From: an uncultured Parabacteroides sp.
Lineage (GTDB): Bacteria; Bacteroidota; Bacteroidia; Bacteroidales; Tannerellaceae
Direction of reading: 5' to 3'
NCBI GenBank assembly: GCA_944325335.1
Contig: CALUZR010000016.1
Span: forward strand, 1 to 60,854
Length of the DNA: 60,854 bases
The notes under the pieces were generated by a model that did no database searches, was not told the DNA's origin, and worked only from the letters and a program-made list of their open reading frames with translations. Positions 43,571-50,915 of this stretch are shown here, piece after piece. Both the position numbers and the translations under genes were made by a program. Positions within the stretch are counted from its first letter, which is position 1. Each line of letters opens with the position of its first letter.

Positions 43571-44758
43571 ATGAGACTTTTACAAGAGAAATTAGCAAAG
43601 TATGATGCCCCCCAACAATACATGAAGGCGGGGATTTATCCGTATTTTCGCACGATAGAAAGCGACCAAGATACGGAAGTCATTATTAATGGTAGAAAAG
43701 TATTGATGTTTGGTTCGAACGCTTATCTGGGGCTTACCAACCATCCGAAAGTGAAAGAAGCAGCCATCAACGCCATCAAGAAGTATGGCACAGGATGCGC
43801 CGGCTCTCGTTTCCTGAACGGGACGCTCGATTTGCACATCCAGCTGGAAAAGCGTTTGGCCGATTTCGTAGGTAAAGAAGACGCGATTGTGTATTCAACC
43901 GGCTTCCAAGTTAATCTGGGAGTAGTCTCTTGCATTACAGGCCGTGAAGACTACATCCTTTGGGACGAGCAAGACCATGCCTCGATTATCGAAGGCCATC
44001 GCCTCTCTTTCTCTACCAAACTGAAATACAAACACAACGATATGGAATCGCTGGAAAAGCAACTCCAGAAGTGCGAACCAGACAAAATCAAGCTGATTGT
44101 CATGGACGGCGTATTCAGTATGGAAGGAGACATTGCCAAGTTGCCCGAAATCGTGGCGCTTGCCAAGAAATACAACGCCAGCATCATGGTAGACGAAGCA
44201 CATGGCCTCGGCGTATTAGGCGACCATGGACGCGGAACGTGCAACCATTTCGGGGTGACCGACGACGTAGACCTCATCATGGGTACCTTTAGCAAATCGT
44301 TGGCTTCGATTGGTGGTTTCATCGCATCAGACAAAGATACGATCAACTTCCTCCGCCACAATTCACGTTCCTACATCTTTAGCGCAAGTAACACGCCTGC
44401 CGCTACCGCAGCAGCAGGAGCCGCGCTCGACATCATGCTGAACGAACCCGAGCGCATCGAGCACTTATGGAAATTGACCCATTATGCATTGGATGGATTC
44501 CGCAATATGGGATGCGAAATCGGACACACAGAAACACCGATCATCCCGCTCTTCATCCGAAATAATGATTTGACGTTCCGTATCGTCACCGAATTGTTCG
44601 ACGCAGGTATCTTTGTAAATCCGGTCGTAGCGCCGGCGGTAGCTCCTAACGATACATTGATCCGTTTCTCGTTGATGGCTACCCATACAAAAGAACAGCT
44701 CGACCGCGCGTTGGATGCCATTCAAACCGTATTCCGGAAACATCAATTGATTCCATAA
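43571..44758 (+). CDS. spt: Serine palmitoyltransferase
   Basis: The 395-residue PLP enzyme of the α-oxoamine synthase family condenses serine with an acyl-CoA/ACP to 3-ketosphinganine, the first step of Bacteroidetes sphingolipid synthesis. The PLP lysine is in MGTFSKSLASIGGF (about residue 242), with GSNAYLGLTNHP, WDEQDHASIIEG and MVDEAHGLGVLG around it. It is distinguished from kbl by the AGIYPYFRTIES start typical of bacterial Spt. It has its own promoter and two terminators, and faces the lipid-kinase gene. Confidence 0.94.
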   Translation: MRLLQEKLAKYDAPQQYMKAGIYPYFRTIESDQDTEVIINGRKVLMFGSNAYLGLTNHPKVKEAAINAIKKYGTGCAGSRFLNGTLDLHIQLEKRLADFVGKEDAIVYSTGFQVNLGVVSCITGREDYILWDEQDHASIIEGHRLSFSTKLKYKHNDMESLEKQLQKCEPDKIKLIVMDGVFSMEGDIAKLPEIVALAKKYNASIMVDEAHGLGVLGDHGRGTCNHFGVTDDVDLIMGTFSKSLASIGGFIASDKDTINFLRHNSRSYIFSASNTPAATAAAGAALDIMLNEPERIEHLWKLTHYALDGFRNMGCEIGHTETPIIPLFIRNNDLTFRIVTELFDAGIFVNPVVAPAVAPNDTLIRFSLMATHTKEQLDRALDAIQTVFRKHQLIP

Positions 44759-44774
44759 ACAATAAGAAGCAAAC

Positions 44775-44846
44775 AAGCGAGGAGTTAACTCTTCGCTTTT
44801 CTTCTTGAAGGCGTAAAAATGCTTGTTTTTGCGCCTTTTTTGTTCT
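44775..44846 (+). terminator. Two terminators in tandem after spt
   Basis: The first hairpin is AAGCGAGGAG/CTCTTCGCTT (44775-44798, one mismatch) followed by TTCTTCTT. The second is AGGCG-T-AAAAA paired with TTTTT-G-CGCCT (44809-44836), followed by a T-run. Confidence 0.8.
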
Positions 44847-44885
44847 ATTTACCTTTCTCTATTTTCGTATCCCATCTTTTTTAAC

Positions 44886-44893
44886 TACTTTTG
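44886..44893 (+). promoter_or_regulatory. -7 box of TetR gene
   Basis: TACTTTTG lies 31 nt before the ATG at 44925. Repression by the TetR protein of its own operon would be expected at a dyad near here, but no clear operator palindrome was seen. Confidence 0.6.
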
Positions 44894-44924
44894 CGCGCAA
44901 AATCAACTAAAATGTGCAATCGTT

Positions 44925-45521
44925 ATGCCCGTAACTGTTTCAAAAACGCGAGATATGTTGGTGGATGTGGCCAGACAACTCTTTGCCCGCAAAGGCTTAG
45001 ATGAGACCACGATGAACGACATTGCACAAGCTTCGGGAAAAGGAAGGCGAACGCTCTATACCTATTTCAAGAACAAAAATGAAATCTATGCGGCTGTCGT
45101 AGAATCTGAATTAGACCGCCTGCACAAGATGCTGGTCGACGTAGGAGAAAAGGATTTGCCGGCAGACGAGAAGCTAATGACACTCATATATACCCGTCTG
45201 GACGCGGTCAAGTCGTTAGTCTTTCGAAATGGGACATTGCGTGCTACGTTCTTCCGTGATATTTGGCGCGTGGAAAAAGTACGAAAAGAGTTCGACTTAC
45301 GGGAAATTGAAATCATAAAAAACATATTGGACGACGGCGTGAAGAACGGAATCTTTGCGATGCCTGATACCGGCATTACCGCTTTAGTCCTCCACCATGC
45401 GCTGAAAGGATTGGAAGTTCCTTACATCCGCGGGTTAATGGGCGATACCATCAACCAACGGATCAAGCGAAGAGACAATGTGATGAATTTAATATTTAAT
45501 GGTATTAGAATAAAAAGATAA
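44925..45521 (+). CDS. TetR/AcrR family regulator
   Basis: The 198-residue regulator has the N-terminal helix-turn-helix RKGLDETTMNDIAQASGKGR followed by TLYTYFKNKNEIYAAV, the TetR signature. The ligand-binding domain has no recognisable specificity. I chose ATG 44925 (MPVTVSKTRDMLVD), since the longer frame contains the promoter. It is directly upstream of a KASIII-like and a FabG gene, so control of lipid synthesis is a reasonable guess. Confidence 0.9.
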   Translation: MPVTVSKTRDMLVDVARQLFARKGLDETTMNDIAQASGKGRRTLYTYFKNKNEIYAAVVESELDRLHKMLVDVGEKDLPADEKLMTLIYTRLDAVKSLVFRNGTLRATFFRDIWRVEKVRKEFDLREIEIIKNILDDGVKNGIFAMPDTGITALVLHHALKGLEVPYIRGLMGDTINQRIKRRDNVMNLIFNGIRIKR

Positions 45522-45540
45522 AGCAACACAAAAACAAGAG

Positions 45541-46485
45541 ATGTATATAAATGCGACCGGTTATTACATACCCGAAGAGCGGGTAGATAACCAACACTTT
45601 TTGGAATTGAACGGTTTGACAAGCGAATGGATTGAGCAACGTACAGGTATCCGTACACGTTCGAAAGCTAAACCGGAAGAAAATATCAATACGATGAGCA
45701 TGGAAGCGCTCCGGAATGCCTTACCTAAACTGCCTTATGATATCAGAGAGGTAGATTTGATTATTTCGGCATCGTATTCTCCGTATGACACGGTGGCAAC
45801 GGCCGCACACAAAGCACAGTTTGAATATCAGATGACGAACGCCAAAGCGTTATACCTTTCGTCGGCCTGCTCCTCTTTCTTGAATGCATTAGAAGTGGTC
45901 GAAGGTTATTTTGCCATGGGTAAGGCTTCAAAAGCCCTCATCCTCGCGGCAGATAAAAACTCGGCATACGCCAACGAGACAAATCCGAAAGACGGGCACC
46001 TGTGGGGCGACGCCGCCGCCGCTTTCTTCCTTTCGAAAGAGAAAATAGCTGAAGGCGAACCCGAAATCATCGATATTTATACGCACGGGCTGGGGCATCT
46101 TCCTAAAGCGCCCGAAGCGGTGCATTTACGTCCGCGCGACGGGGGCATCCAAATGCCGGAAGGGCGCGACGTATTCATGCAAGCCTGCACATACATGCCC
46201 AAGAACGTGCTTTATTTGTTGGAAAAGAACCATCTTTCGTTGGAAAACCTAAGTTATTTCATCGGTCATCAGGCCAATATGCGCATCATGATGAACATCG
46301 CGAAACAACTTTCTTTGCCGGAAGACAAGTTCTTGCACAACATCGAGGAATTGGGAAATACCGGCTCTGTTAGTTCAGCTTTGGTTTTCGCACAAAATAC
46401 CGAACGCTTCAAAGCGGGGGATTTGATTGCGATTACCGTCTTCGGCGGGGGATATTCTACCGGAGCTTGTTTGATAAAGTATTAA
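45541..46485 (+). CDS. 3-oxoacyl-ACP synthase III-like (FabH family)
   Basis: The 314-residue thiolase-fold enzyme has a full catalytic triad: Cys in LYLSSACSSF (about residue 110), His in FIGHQANMRI (about 243) and Asn in ELGNTGSVS (about 273). It begins MYINATGYYIPEERVDNQHF. KASIII enzymes start fatty-acid chains from acyl-CoA and malonyl-ACP. The chain specificity is unknown; this Bacteroidetes branch is shorter than housekeeping FabH. It is 19 nt after tetR and 19 nt before fabG. Confidence 0.9.
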   Translation: MYINATGYYIPEERVDNQHFLELNGLTSEWIEQRTGIRTRSKAKPEENINTMSMEALRNALPKLPYDIREVDLIISASYSPYDTVATAAHKAQFEYQMTNAKALYLSSACSSFLNALEVVEGYFAMGKASKALILAADKNSAYANETNPKDGHLWGDAAAAFFLSKEKIAEGEPEIIDIYTHGLGHLPKAPEAVHLRPRDGGIQMPEGRDVFMQACTYMPKNVLYLLEKNHLSLENLSYFIGHQANMRIMMNIAKQLSLPEDKFLHNIEELGNTGSVSSALVFAQNTERFKAGDLIAITVFGGGYSTGACLIKY

Positions 46486-46504
46486 TCGTAAATAGATAAA
46501 AAAG

Positions 46505-47251
46505 ATGAAATTATTGGAAGGTAAAGTCGCCCTCGTCACAGGAGCGGCACGAGGCATCGGAAAAGCGGTTGCCTTGAAATTGGCTTCAGAAGGAGCTAAC
46601 ATTGCGTTCACCGATTTGGCTATCGATGAAAATGGCCTGGCTACCCAACAGGAATTGGAAGCCCTCGGCGTAAAAGCCAAAGGATATGCCTCGAATGCGG
46701 CTAACTTTGAAGAAACACACCAAGTCGTAACTGAAATCGTGAAAGATTTCGGACGCATCGACGTGTTGATCAACAATGCCGGTATCACGAAAGACGGACT
46801 CATGATGCGCATGAGCGAAGGACAATGGGATGCCGTGTTGAATGTCAACCTGAAATCGGCATTCAACTTCATCCATGCCTGCACGCCCATCATGATGAAA
46901 CAGCGTTCGGGAAGCATCATCAACATGGCATCGGTCGTAGGCGTACACGGTAACGCGGGCCAATGCAACTACTCTGCCTCGAAAGCGGGCATGATCGGTT
47001 TGGCAAAATCCATCGCGCAGGAATTGGGTTCGCGCGGCATCCGGGCCAACGCGATTGCACCGGGATTCATCATCACCGACATGACGGCCGCGCTGCCTGA
47101 AAACGTCCGCGAGGAATGGTGCAAAAAGATTCCGCTCCGCCGTGGCGGTACGCCGGAAGACGTGGCTAACATCGCGTTGTTCCTGGCTTCAGACCTTTCG
47201 GCTTATGTATCGGGACAAGTGATCCAGGTGGATGGCGGAATGAACATGTAA
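46505..47251 (+). CDS. fabG: 3-oxoacyl-ACP reductase
   Basis: The 248-residue short-chain dehydrogenase has TGAARGIGKAVALKLASEG for NADPH, NNAGITKDGLMMRM, a catalytic Ser in INMASVVG, and YSASKAGMIG (Tyr-x3-Lys), followed by APGFIITDM. This is the standard FabG pattern, including the ITKDGLMMRM segment. It reduces 3-oxoacyl-ACP in fatty-acid elongation, consistent with the KASIII gene just upstream. Confidence 0.95.
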   Translation: MKLLEGKVALVTGAARGIGKAVALKLASEGANIAFTDLAIDENGLATQQELEALGVKAKGYASNAANFEETHQVVTEIVKDFGRIDVLINNAGITKDGLMMRMSEGQWDAVLNVNLKSAFNFIHACTPIMMKQRSGSIINMASVVGVHGNAGQCNYSASKAGMIGLAKSIAQELGSRGIRANAIAPGFIITDMTAALPENVREEWCKKIPLRRGGTPEDVANIALFLASDLSAYVSGQVIQVDGGMNM

Positions 47252-47255
47252 TTAT

Positions 47256-47930
47256 ATGGAAGTACTGTATGAGGATAATCACCTCATCGCGGTCAATAAA
47301 ACGTGCCGTGAGATTGTCCAAGGTGATAAGACGGGCGACGAGCCGCTCTCGGAGACGCTCAAAAAGTGGCTCAAAGAGAAATACGCCAAACCGGGAAATG
47401 TGTTCTTAGGCGTGGCGCATCGGCTGGACCGCCCCGTGAGCGGCGTGGTGCTTTTCGCAAAAACGAGCAAAGCGCTTGCGCGGCTGAACGAAATGTTCCG
47501 CCTCGGCGACGTCAAGAAAACCTATTGGGCCATCGTGCACGACCGTCCGCCCCGCGAGGAGGGTGAACTCACGCATTGGCTCGTCCGCAACGAGGCGAAA
47601 AACAAAAGCTTCGCCTACGATACCGAGCGTCCCGGCGCGAAAAAGGCCATCTTGCATTACCGCCTGATAGCCCGTTCCGATAATTACTATTTATTGGAAA
47701 TCGACCTCAAGACGGGGCGGCATCACCAAATCCGTTGCCAACTGGCCAAGATGGGTTGTCCGATTAAAGGCGACTTGAAGTACGGCGCCCGCCGCTCGAA
47801 TCCGGACGGAGGCATCAGCCTGCATGCCCGCAGCGCGGCGTTCATCCATCCGGTGTCCAAACAACCGATAGAAATCATCGCGCCGGTCCCGGATGATAAC
47901 TTGTGGCGCGCCCTTTCAGCCGCTCTTTAA
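47256..47930 (+). CDS. RluA-family pseudouridine synthase
   Basis: The 224-residue protein has the catalytic AHRLDRPVSGVVLFAKT (Asp of HRLD) near residue 55, with DLKTGRHHQIRCQLAKMG and ISLHARSAAFIHPV downstream. There is no N-terminal S4 domain, as in the short RluA/TruC class. The rRNA or tRNA target is unknown. It follows fabG by 4 nt, and a strong terminator comes after it. Confidence 0.92.
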   Translation: MEVLYEDNHLIAVNKTCREIVQGDKTGDEPLSETLKKWLKEKYAKPGNVFLGVAHRLDRPVSGVVLFAKTSKALARLNEMFRLGDVKKTYWAIVHDRPPREEGELTHWLVRNEAKNKSFAYDTERPGAKKAILHYRLIARSDNYYLLEIDLKTGRHHQIRCQLAKMGCPIKGDLKYGARRSNPDGGISLHARSAAFIHPVSKQPIEIIAPVPDDNLWRALSAAL

Positions 47931-47970
47931 GGTATATTCCGCAGGAAAATTTGTTGTACATTGTATTGTC

Positions 47971-48022
47971 AAGGTACGGATGGTTCCGATTCTCACCGAA
48001 TCGCGCCTCCGTACCTTTTTTA
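47971..48022 (+). terminator. Terminator after the tetR-RluA operon
   Basis: AAGGTACGGA (47971-47980) and TCCGTACCTT (48008-48017) pair perfectly. An inner CGATTC/GAATCG stem stacks on it, and TTTTTA follows. Confidence 0.85.
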
Positions 48023-48097
48023 TTTCGTACGGCATCCAGCCATGCTTTTGAGGCATACCGCCCCTTTTTCCGATCCGCCCTCTTCGTCGGCAAGCTT

Positions 48098-48320
48098 TCC
48101 TACCAGGTAGGAAAAGAAGCCGGCCACGTTTTCTTCTCTTCCTACCAGGTAGGAAAAGAAGCCGGCCACGTTTTCTTCTCCTCCTACATGGTAGGAAAAG
48201 AAGCCGACGACGTTTTCTTCTCCTCCTACCTGGTAGGAAAAGAAGCCGACGACGTTTTCTTCTCTTCCTACATGGTAGGAAAAGAAGCCAGCGGCGTTTT
48301 CTTCTCCTACGAAATGGTAG
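48098..48320. repeat. 42-nt tandem array with 15-bp palindromes
   Basis: TCCTAC begins at 48098, 48140, 48182, 48224 and 48266, exactly 42 nt apart, then at 48305 (39 nt). The core dyad is TCCTACCAGGTAGGA; two units carry TCCTACATGGTAGGA and one TCCTACCTGGTAGGA. The remainder (AAGAAGCCGGCCACG or AAGAAGCCGACGACG) is also conserved. It lies between the convergent RluA-family and thrC genes. The frame through it would encode a 14-residue repeat, but I judge it non-coding. Confidence 0.9.
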
Positions 48321-48362
48321 AGAAGAAATTTTCGCCGTTTTCTTCTTCTTCGAAAGGAATCC

Positions 48363-49661
48363 TTATGCCAAAAGATATTGCTTGAAGCGGGCGAAATCGT
48401 TGGGAAGCGCGACGCTTTGCTTCTGGCCTTGCATGAATGCCTGCAGCTTCTCCGGGATGGGGATTTCGCGCCCTAAGATGGCGTCGACCGTCTCTTTGAA
48501 CTTGGCAGGATGGGCCGTCTCGAGGAACACGCCTTGCTCCGTATCCGCCAACGAATCGCAGAGCGCCTGGTAGCCACAAGCACCGTGCGGGTCGAGCACG
48601 TAGCCCGTCTCGTCGAACGTGCGGCGGATCGTGTCGGCTATCTCTTCGTCCGTATAATGCGCGCCCGAAATATGCCGCGTGATTTCAGCATGGTCGTGAT
48701 GGTACAGGTCGAGGATACGGGCGAAATTGCTGGGCGCGCCCACATCCATCGCGTTGGCAATCGTGCGGACAGAAGGGCGCGGCACATACGTTCCCGTCTT
48801 CAAATACTCGAAAAAGACGTCGTTGCGGTTGTTGGCGGCGATGAAACGCTTGATGGGCAAACCCATCTCGGCGGCGAAAAGGCCGGCGGTCAGATTCCCT
48901 AAATTGCCGCTCGGGACGCAGACCACCAGCTCGTCCGCCCGGCCCTGCGCCGCCATCTGCGCATACGCGTTGAAATAATAGAAGGCTTGCGGGAGGAAAC
49001 GGGCCACGTTGATGGAATTGGCCGAGGTGAGGCGGAGCGCTTCGTTCAGTTCCGGGTCGAGGAAAGCGGTCTTCACGAGCGCCTGGCAATCGTCGAACGT
49101 ACCGTCCACCTCGAGCGCGGTGATGTTCTGCCCCAAGGTCGCGAACTGGCACTCCTGGATGGGACTCACCTTTCCTTTCGGGTAAAGCACATGGACATGG
49201 ATGCCCTCCACACCGAGGAAACCATTCGCCACCGCGCTGCCCGTATCGCCCGAAGTGGCCACCAGGACATGCACGCGCTCCGAACCCTCGCTCCGCAAGA
49301 AATGACGCAAGAGCCGCGCCATGAAGCGCGCGCCCACATCCTTGAACGCGAGCGTCGGGCCGTGGAAGAGCTCCAGGCTGTAGCGGTTCCCCGCGACGTG
49401 CACCACGGGCGTCTCGAACGAGAGCGTATCGCGCACGATCTTATCCAACGTTTCTTTCTCTATATCTTCGCCAAAGAACGCATCCGCTACGAGGCAGGCG
49501 ATGTCGGCAAACGGCATGCCTGGCATTTGGCGGATCACATCCGCATCGAGGCGGCGGATCTGTTCCGGCATATACAATCCTTTGTCGCTTGCCAATCCTT
49601 TGATCACGGCTTCCGAGAGGGAGGCAAGGGGTACTTGTTTATTGGTGCTATAATACTTCAT
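48363..49661 (-). CDS. thrC: Threonine synthase
   Basis: The 432-residue PLP enzyme converts O-phosphohomoserine to threonine. The N-terminal KYYSTNKQVPLASLSEAVIK, PLP-lysine segment GPTLAFKDVGARFM, ATSGDTGSAVANGF and CVPSGNLGNLTAGLFA are typical of the long ThrC class. I chose ATG 49661 (MKYYSTN), overlapping the apgM stop by 4 nt; the longer frame lies inside apgM. It is the last gene of the thrA-apgM-thrC operon. Confidence 0.96.
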   Translation of the reverse strand: MKYYSTNKQVPLASLSEAVIKGLASDKGLYMPEQIRRLDADVIRQMPGMPFADIACLVADAFFGEDIEKETLDKIVRDTLSFETPVVHVAGNRYSLELFHGPTLAFKDVGARFMARLLRHFLRSEGSERVHVLVATSGDTGSAVANGFLGVEGIHVHVLYPKGKVSPIQECQFATLGQNITALEVDGTFDDCQALVKTAFLDPELNEALRLTSANSINVARFLPQAFYYFNAYAQMAAQGRADELVVCVPSGNLGNLTAGLFAAEMGLPIKRFIAANNRNDVFFEYLKTGTYVPRPSVRTIANAMDVGAPSNFARILDLYHHDHAEITRHISGAHYTDEEIADTIRRTFDETGYVLDPHGACGYQALCDSLADTEQGVFLETAHPAKFKETVDAILGREIPIPEKLQAFMQGQKQSVALPNDFARFKQYLLA

Positions 49662-50863
49662 CGCAATAATTCTTTTATAAATTGATTTTTTTCTAAAAGC
49701 GGATAACGCCCGGCGCGGACGGAAAATTCGTCGAAACGGGTGACGGCGTCCGGCTCCATCCCCGGCTTGTAAATGAGGAAAGGAACGGGTTCTGCCGTAT
49801 GCGTGCGGATAGAGCAAGGCGTCGGATGGTCGGGAAGCACGGCAATCGCCACGGGTTCGTCCCACGTGCGGAGTGCCTCCATGACGGGCCCTACGATGCG
49901 GCTGTCGAGGTCCTCGATGGTACGGATTTTCAGCTGCGCGTCGCCCTCGTGCCCCGCCTCGTCGCTTGCCTCGACGTGCAGGTAGACGAAATCATCCATC
50001 CGCAAGGCTTCCAAGGCGGCGGCGGCTTTCCCTTCGTAGTTCGTATCGTACAAGCCCGTCGCGCCTTCCACCTCAATAACCTTCAAGCCCGCATAGACGC
50101 CAATGCCGCGGATGAGATCGACCGCCGAGATGACCGAGCCGCGCGCGATGCCATACAGCTCGCGCATCGTCTGCATCGCCGGACGTTCGCCCGGCGACCA
50201 GGGCCAAATGCTGTTCGCCATGTCTTTTCCTTCCTGCGCACGTTTCTGGTTAATCGGATGCGCGGGCAGGATTTCTTGCGAACGAAGAATCAAATCATTC
50301 AGGAAAGCGGCCGTCTCTTCCGCCTCCGGGCGCTCGGCCCGGACCAGATGAGGTGCGAAGGGTTGGAGCGGAATATCGTGCGGCGGCGTGCAAAGCAGAT
50401 GTTTATCCCCGCCCTTCAACACCAACAGGTGGCGGTACGACACGCCGGGATAGAACTTTACCCGCTTGGAACCGAGCCGTTCGTTGAGGAACGCGATCAG
50501 CTCCTCGGCCTCGCCCGTCGTGATATGCCCCGCCGAATGGTTCTTCAGCAAATCCCCATCCACACAGACGAGGTTGCAACGCATCGCGATTTCGCCCGGT
50601 TGCAAATCGACGTGCATGCTTGCCGCCTCCAAGACGCCGCGCCCCTCGTAGACGGTCGGCAAATCATAGCCCAGGACGGACATATTAGCCACCTCGCTCC
50701 CCGGATGGAACCCTTCGGCCACGGTCTTCAGCCGCCCGGTGACGCCCATCGCCGCCAGACGGTCCATGTTTGGCGTGCGGGCATATTGCAACGGCGTTTG
50801 GTTGCCCAGCCCGGCTATCGGCTCGTCGGCCATGCCATCTCCTAAAATGATTAAAGTCTTCAT
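49658..50863 (-). CDS. apgM: Phosphoglycerate-mutase-fold homoserine kinase (ApgM family)
   Basis: The 401-residue alkaline-phosphatase-superfamily enzyme starts MKTLIILGDGMADEP with the metal-binding Asp and has NMSVLGYDL, EASDEAGHEGD and LPDHPTPCSIRTH. It is annotated as 2,3-bisphosphoglycerate-independent phosphoglycerate mutase. In Bacteroidetes threonine operons that lack ThrB it is known or proposed to supply homoserine kinase activity. Its position between thrA and thrC, with no thrB, fits that role. I chose ATG 50863; the longer frame reaches into the thrA end. Confidence 0.9.
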   Translation of the reverse strand: MKTLIILGDGMADEPIAGLGNQTPLQYARTPNMDRLAAMGVTGRLKTVAEGFHPGSEVANMSVLGYDLPTVYEGRGVLEAASMHVDLQPGEIAMRCNLVCVDGDLLKNHSAGHITTGEAEELIAFLNERLGSKRVKFYPGVSYRHLLVLKGGDKHLLCTPPHDIPLQPFAPHLVRAERPEAEETAAFLNDLILRSQEILPAHPINQKRAQEGKDMANSIWPWSPGERPAMQTMRELYGIARGSVISAVDLIRGIGVYAGLKVIEVEGATGLYDTNYEGKAAAALEALRMDDFVYLHVEASDEAGHEGDAQLKIRTIEDLDSRIVGPVMEALRTWDEPVAIAVLPDHPTPCSIRTHTAEPVPFLIYKPGMEPDAVTRFDEFSVRAGRYPLLEKNQFIKELLR

Positions 50864-50915
50864 GATACTTTTTCTTTTATATAAAACTACTTTCAAATCT
50901 TGCTGCAAACGTCCC

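Noticed and set aside
47903..48385. 160-residue frame with a 14-residue repeat
   Set aside because: It starts inside the RluA-family gene, crosses a strong terminator and follows the 42-nt palindromes; nothing protein-like outside the repeat.
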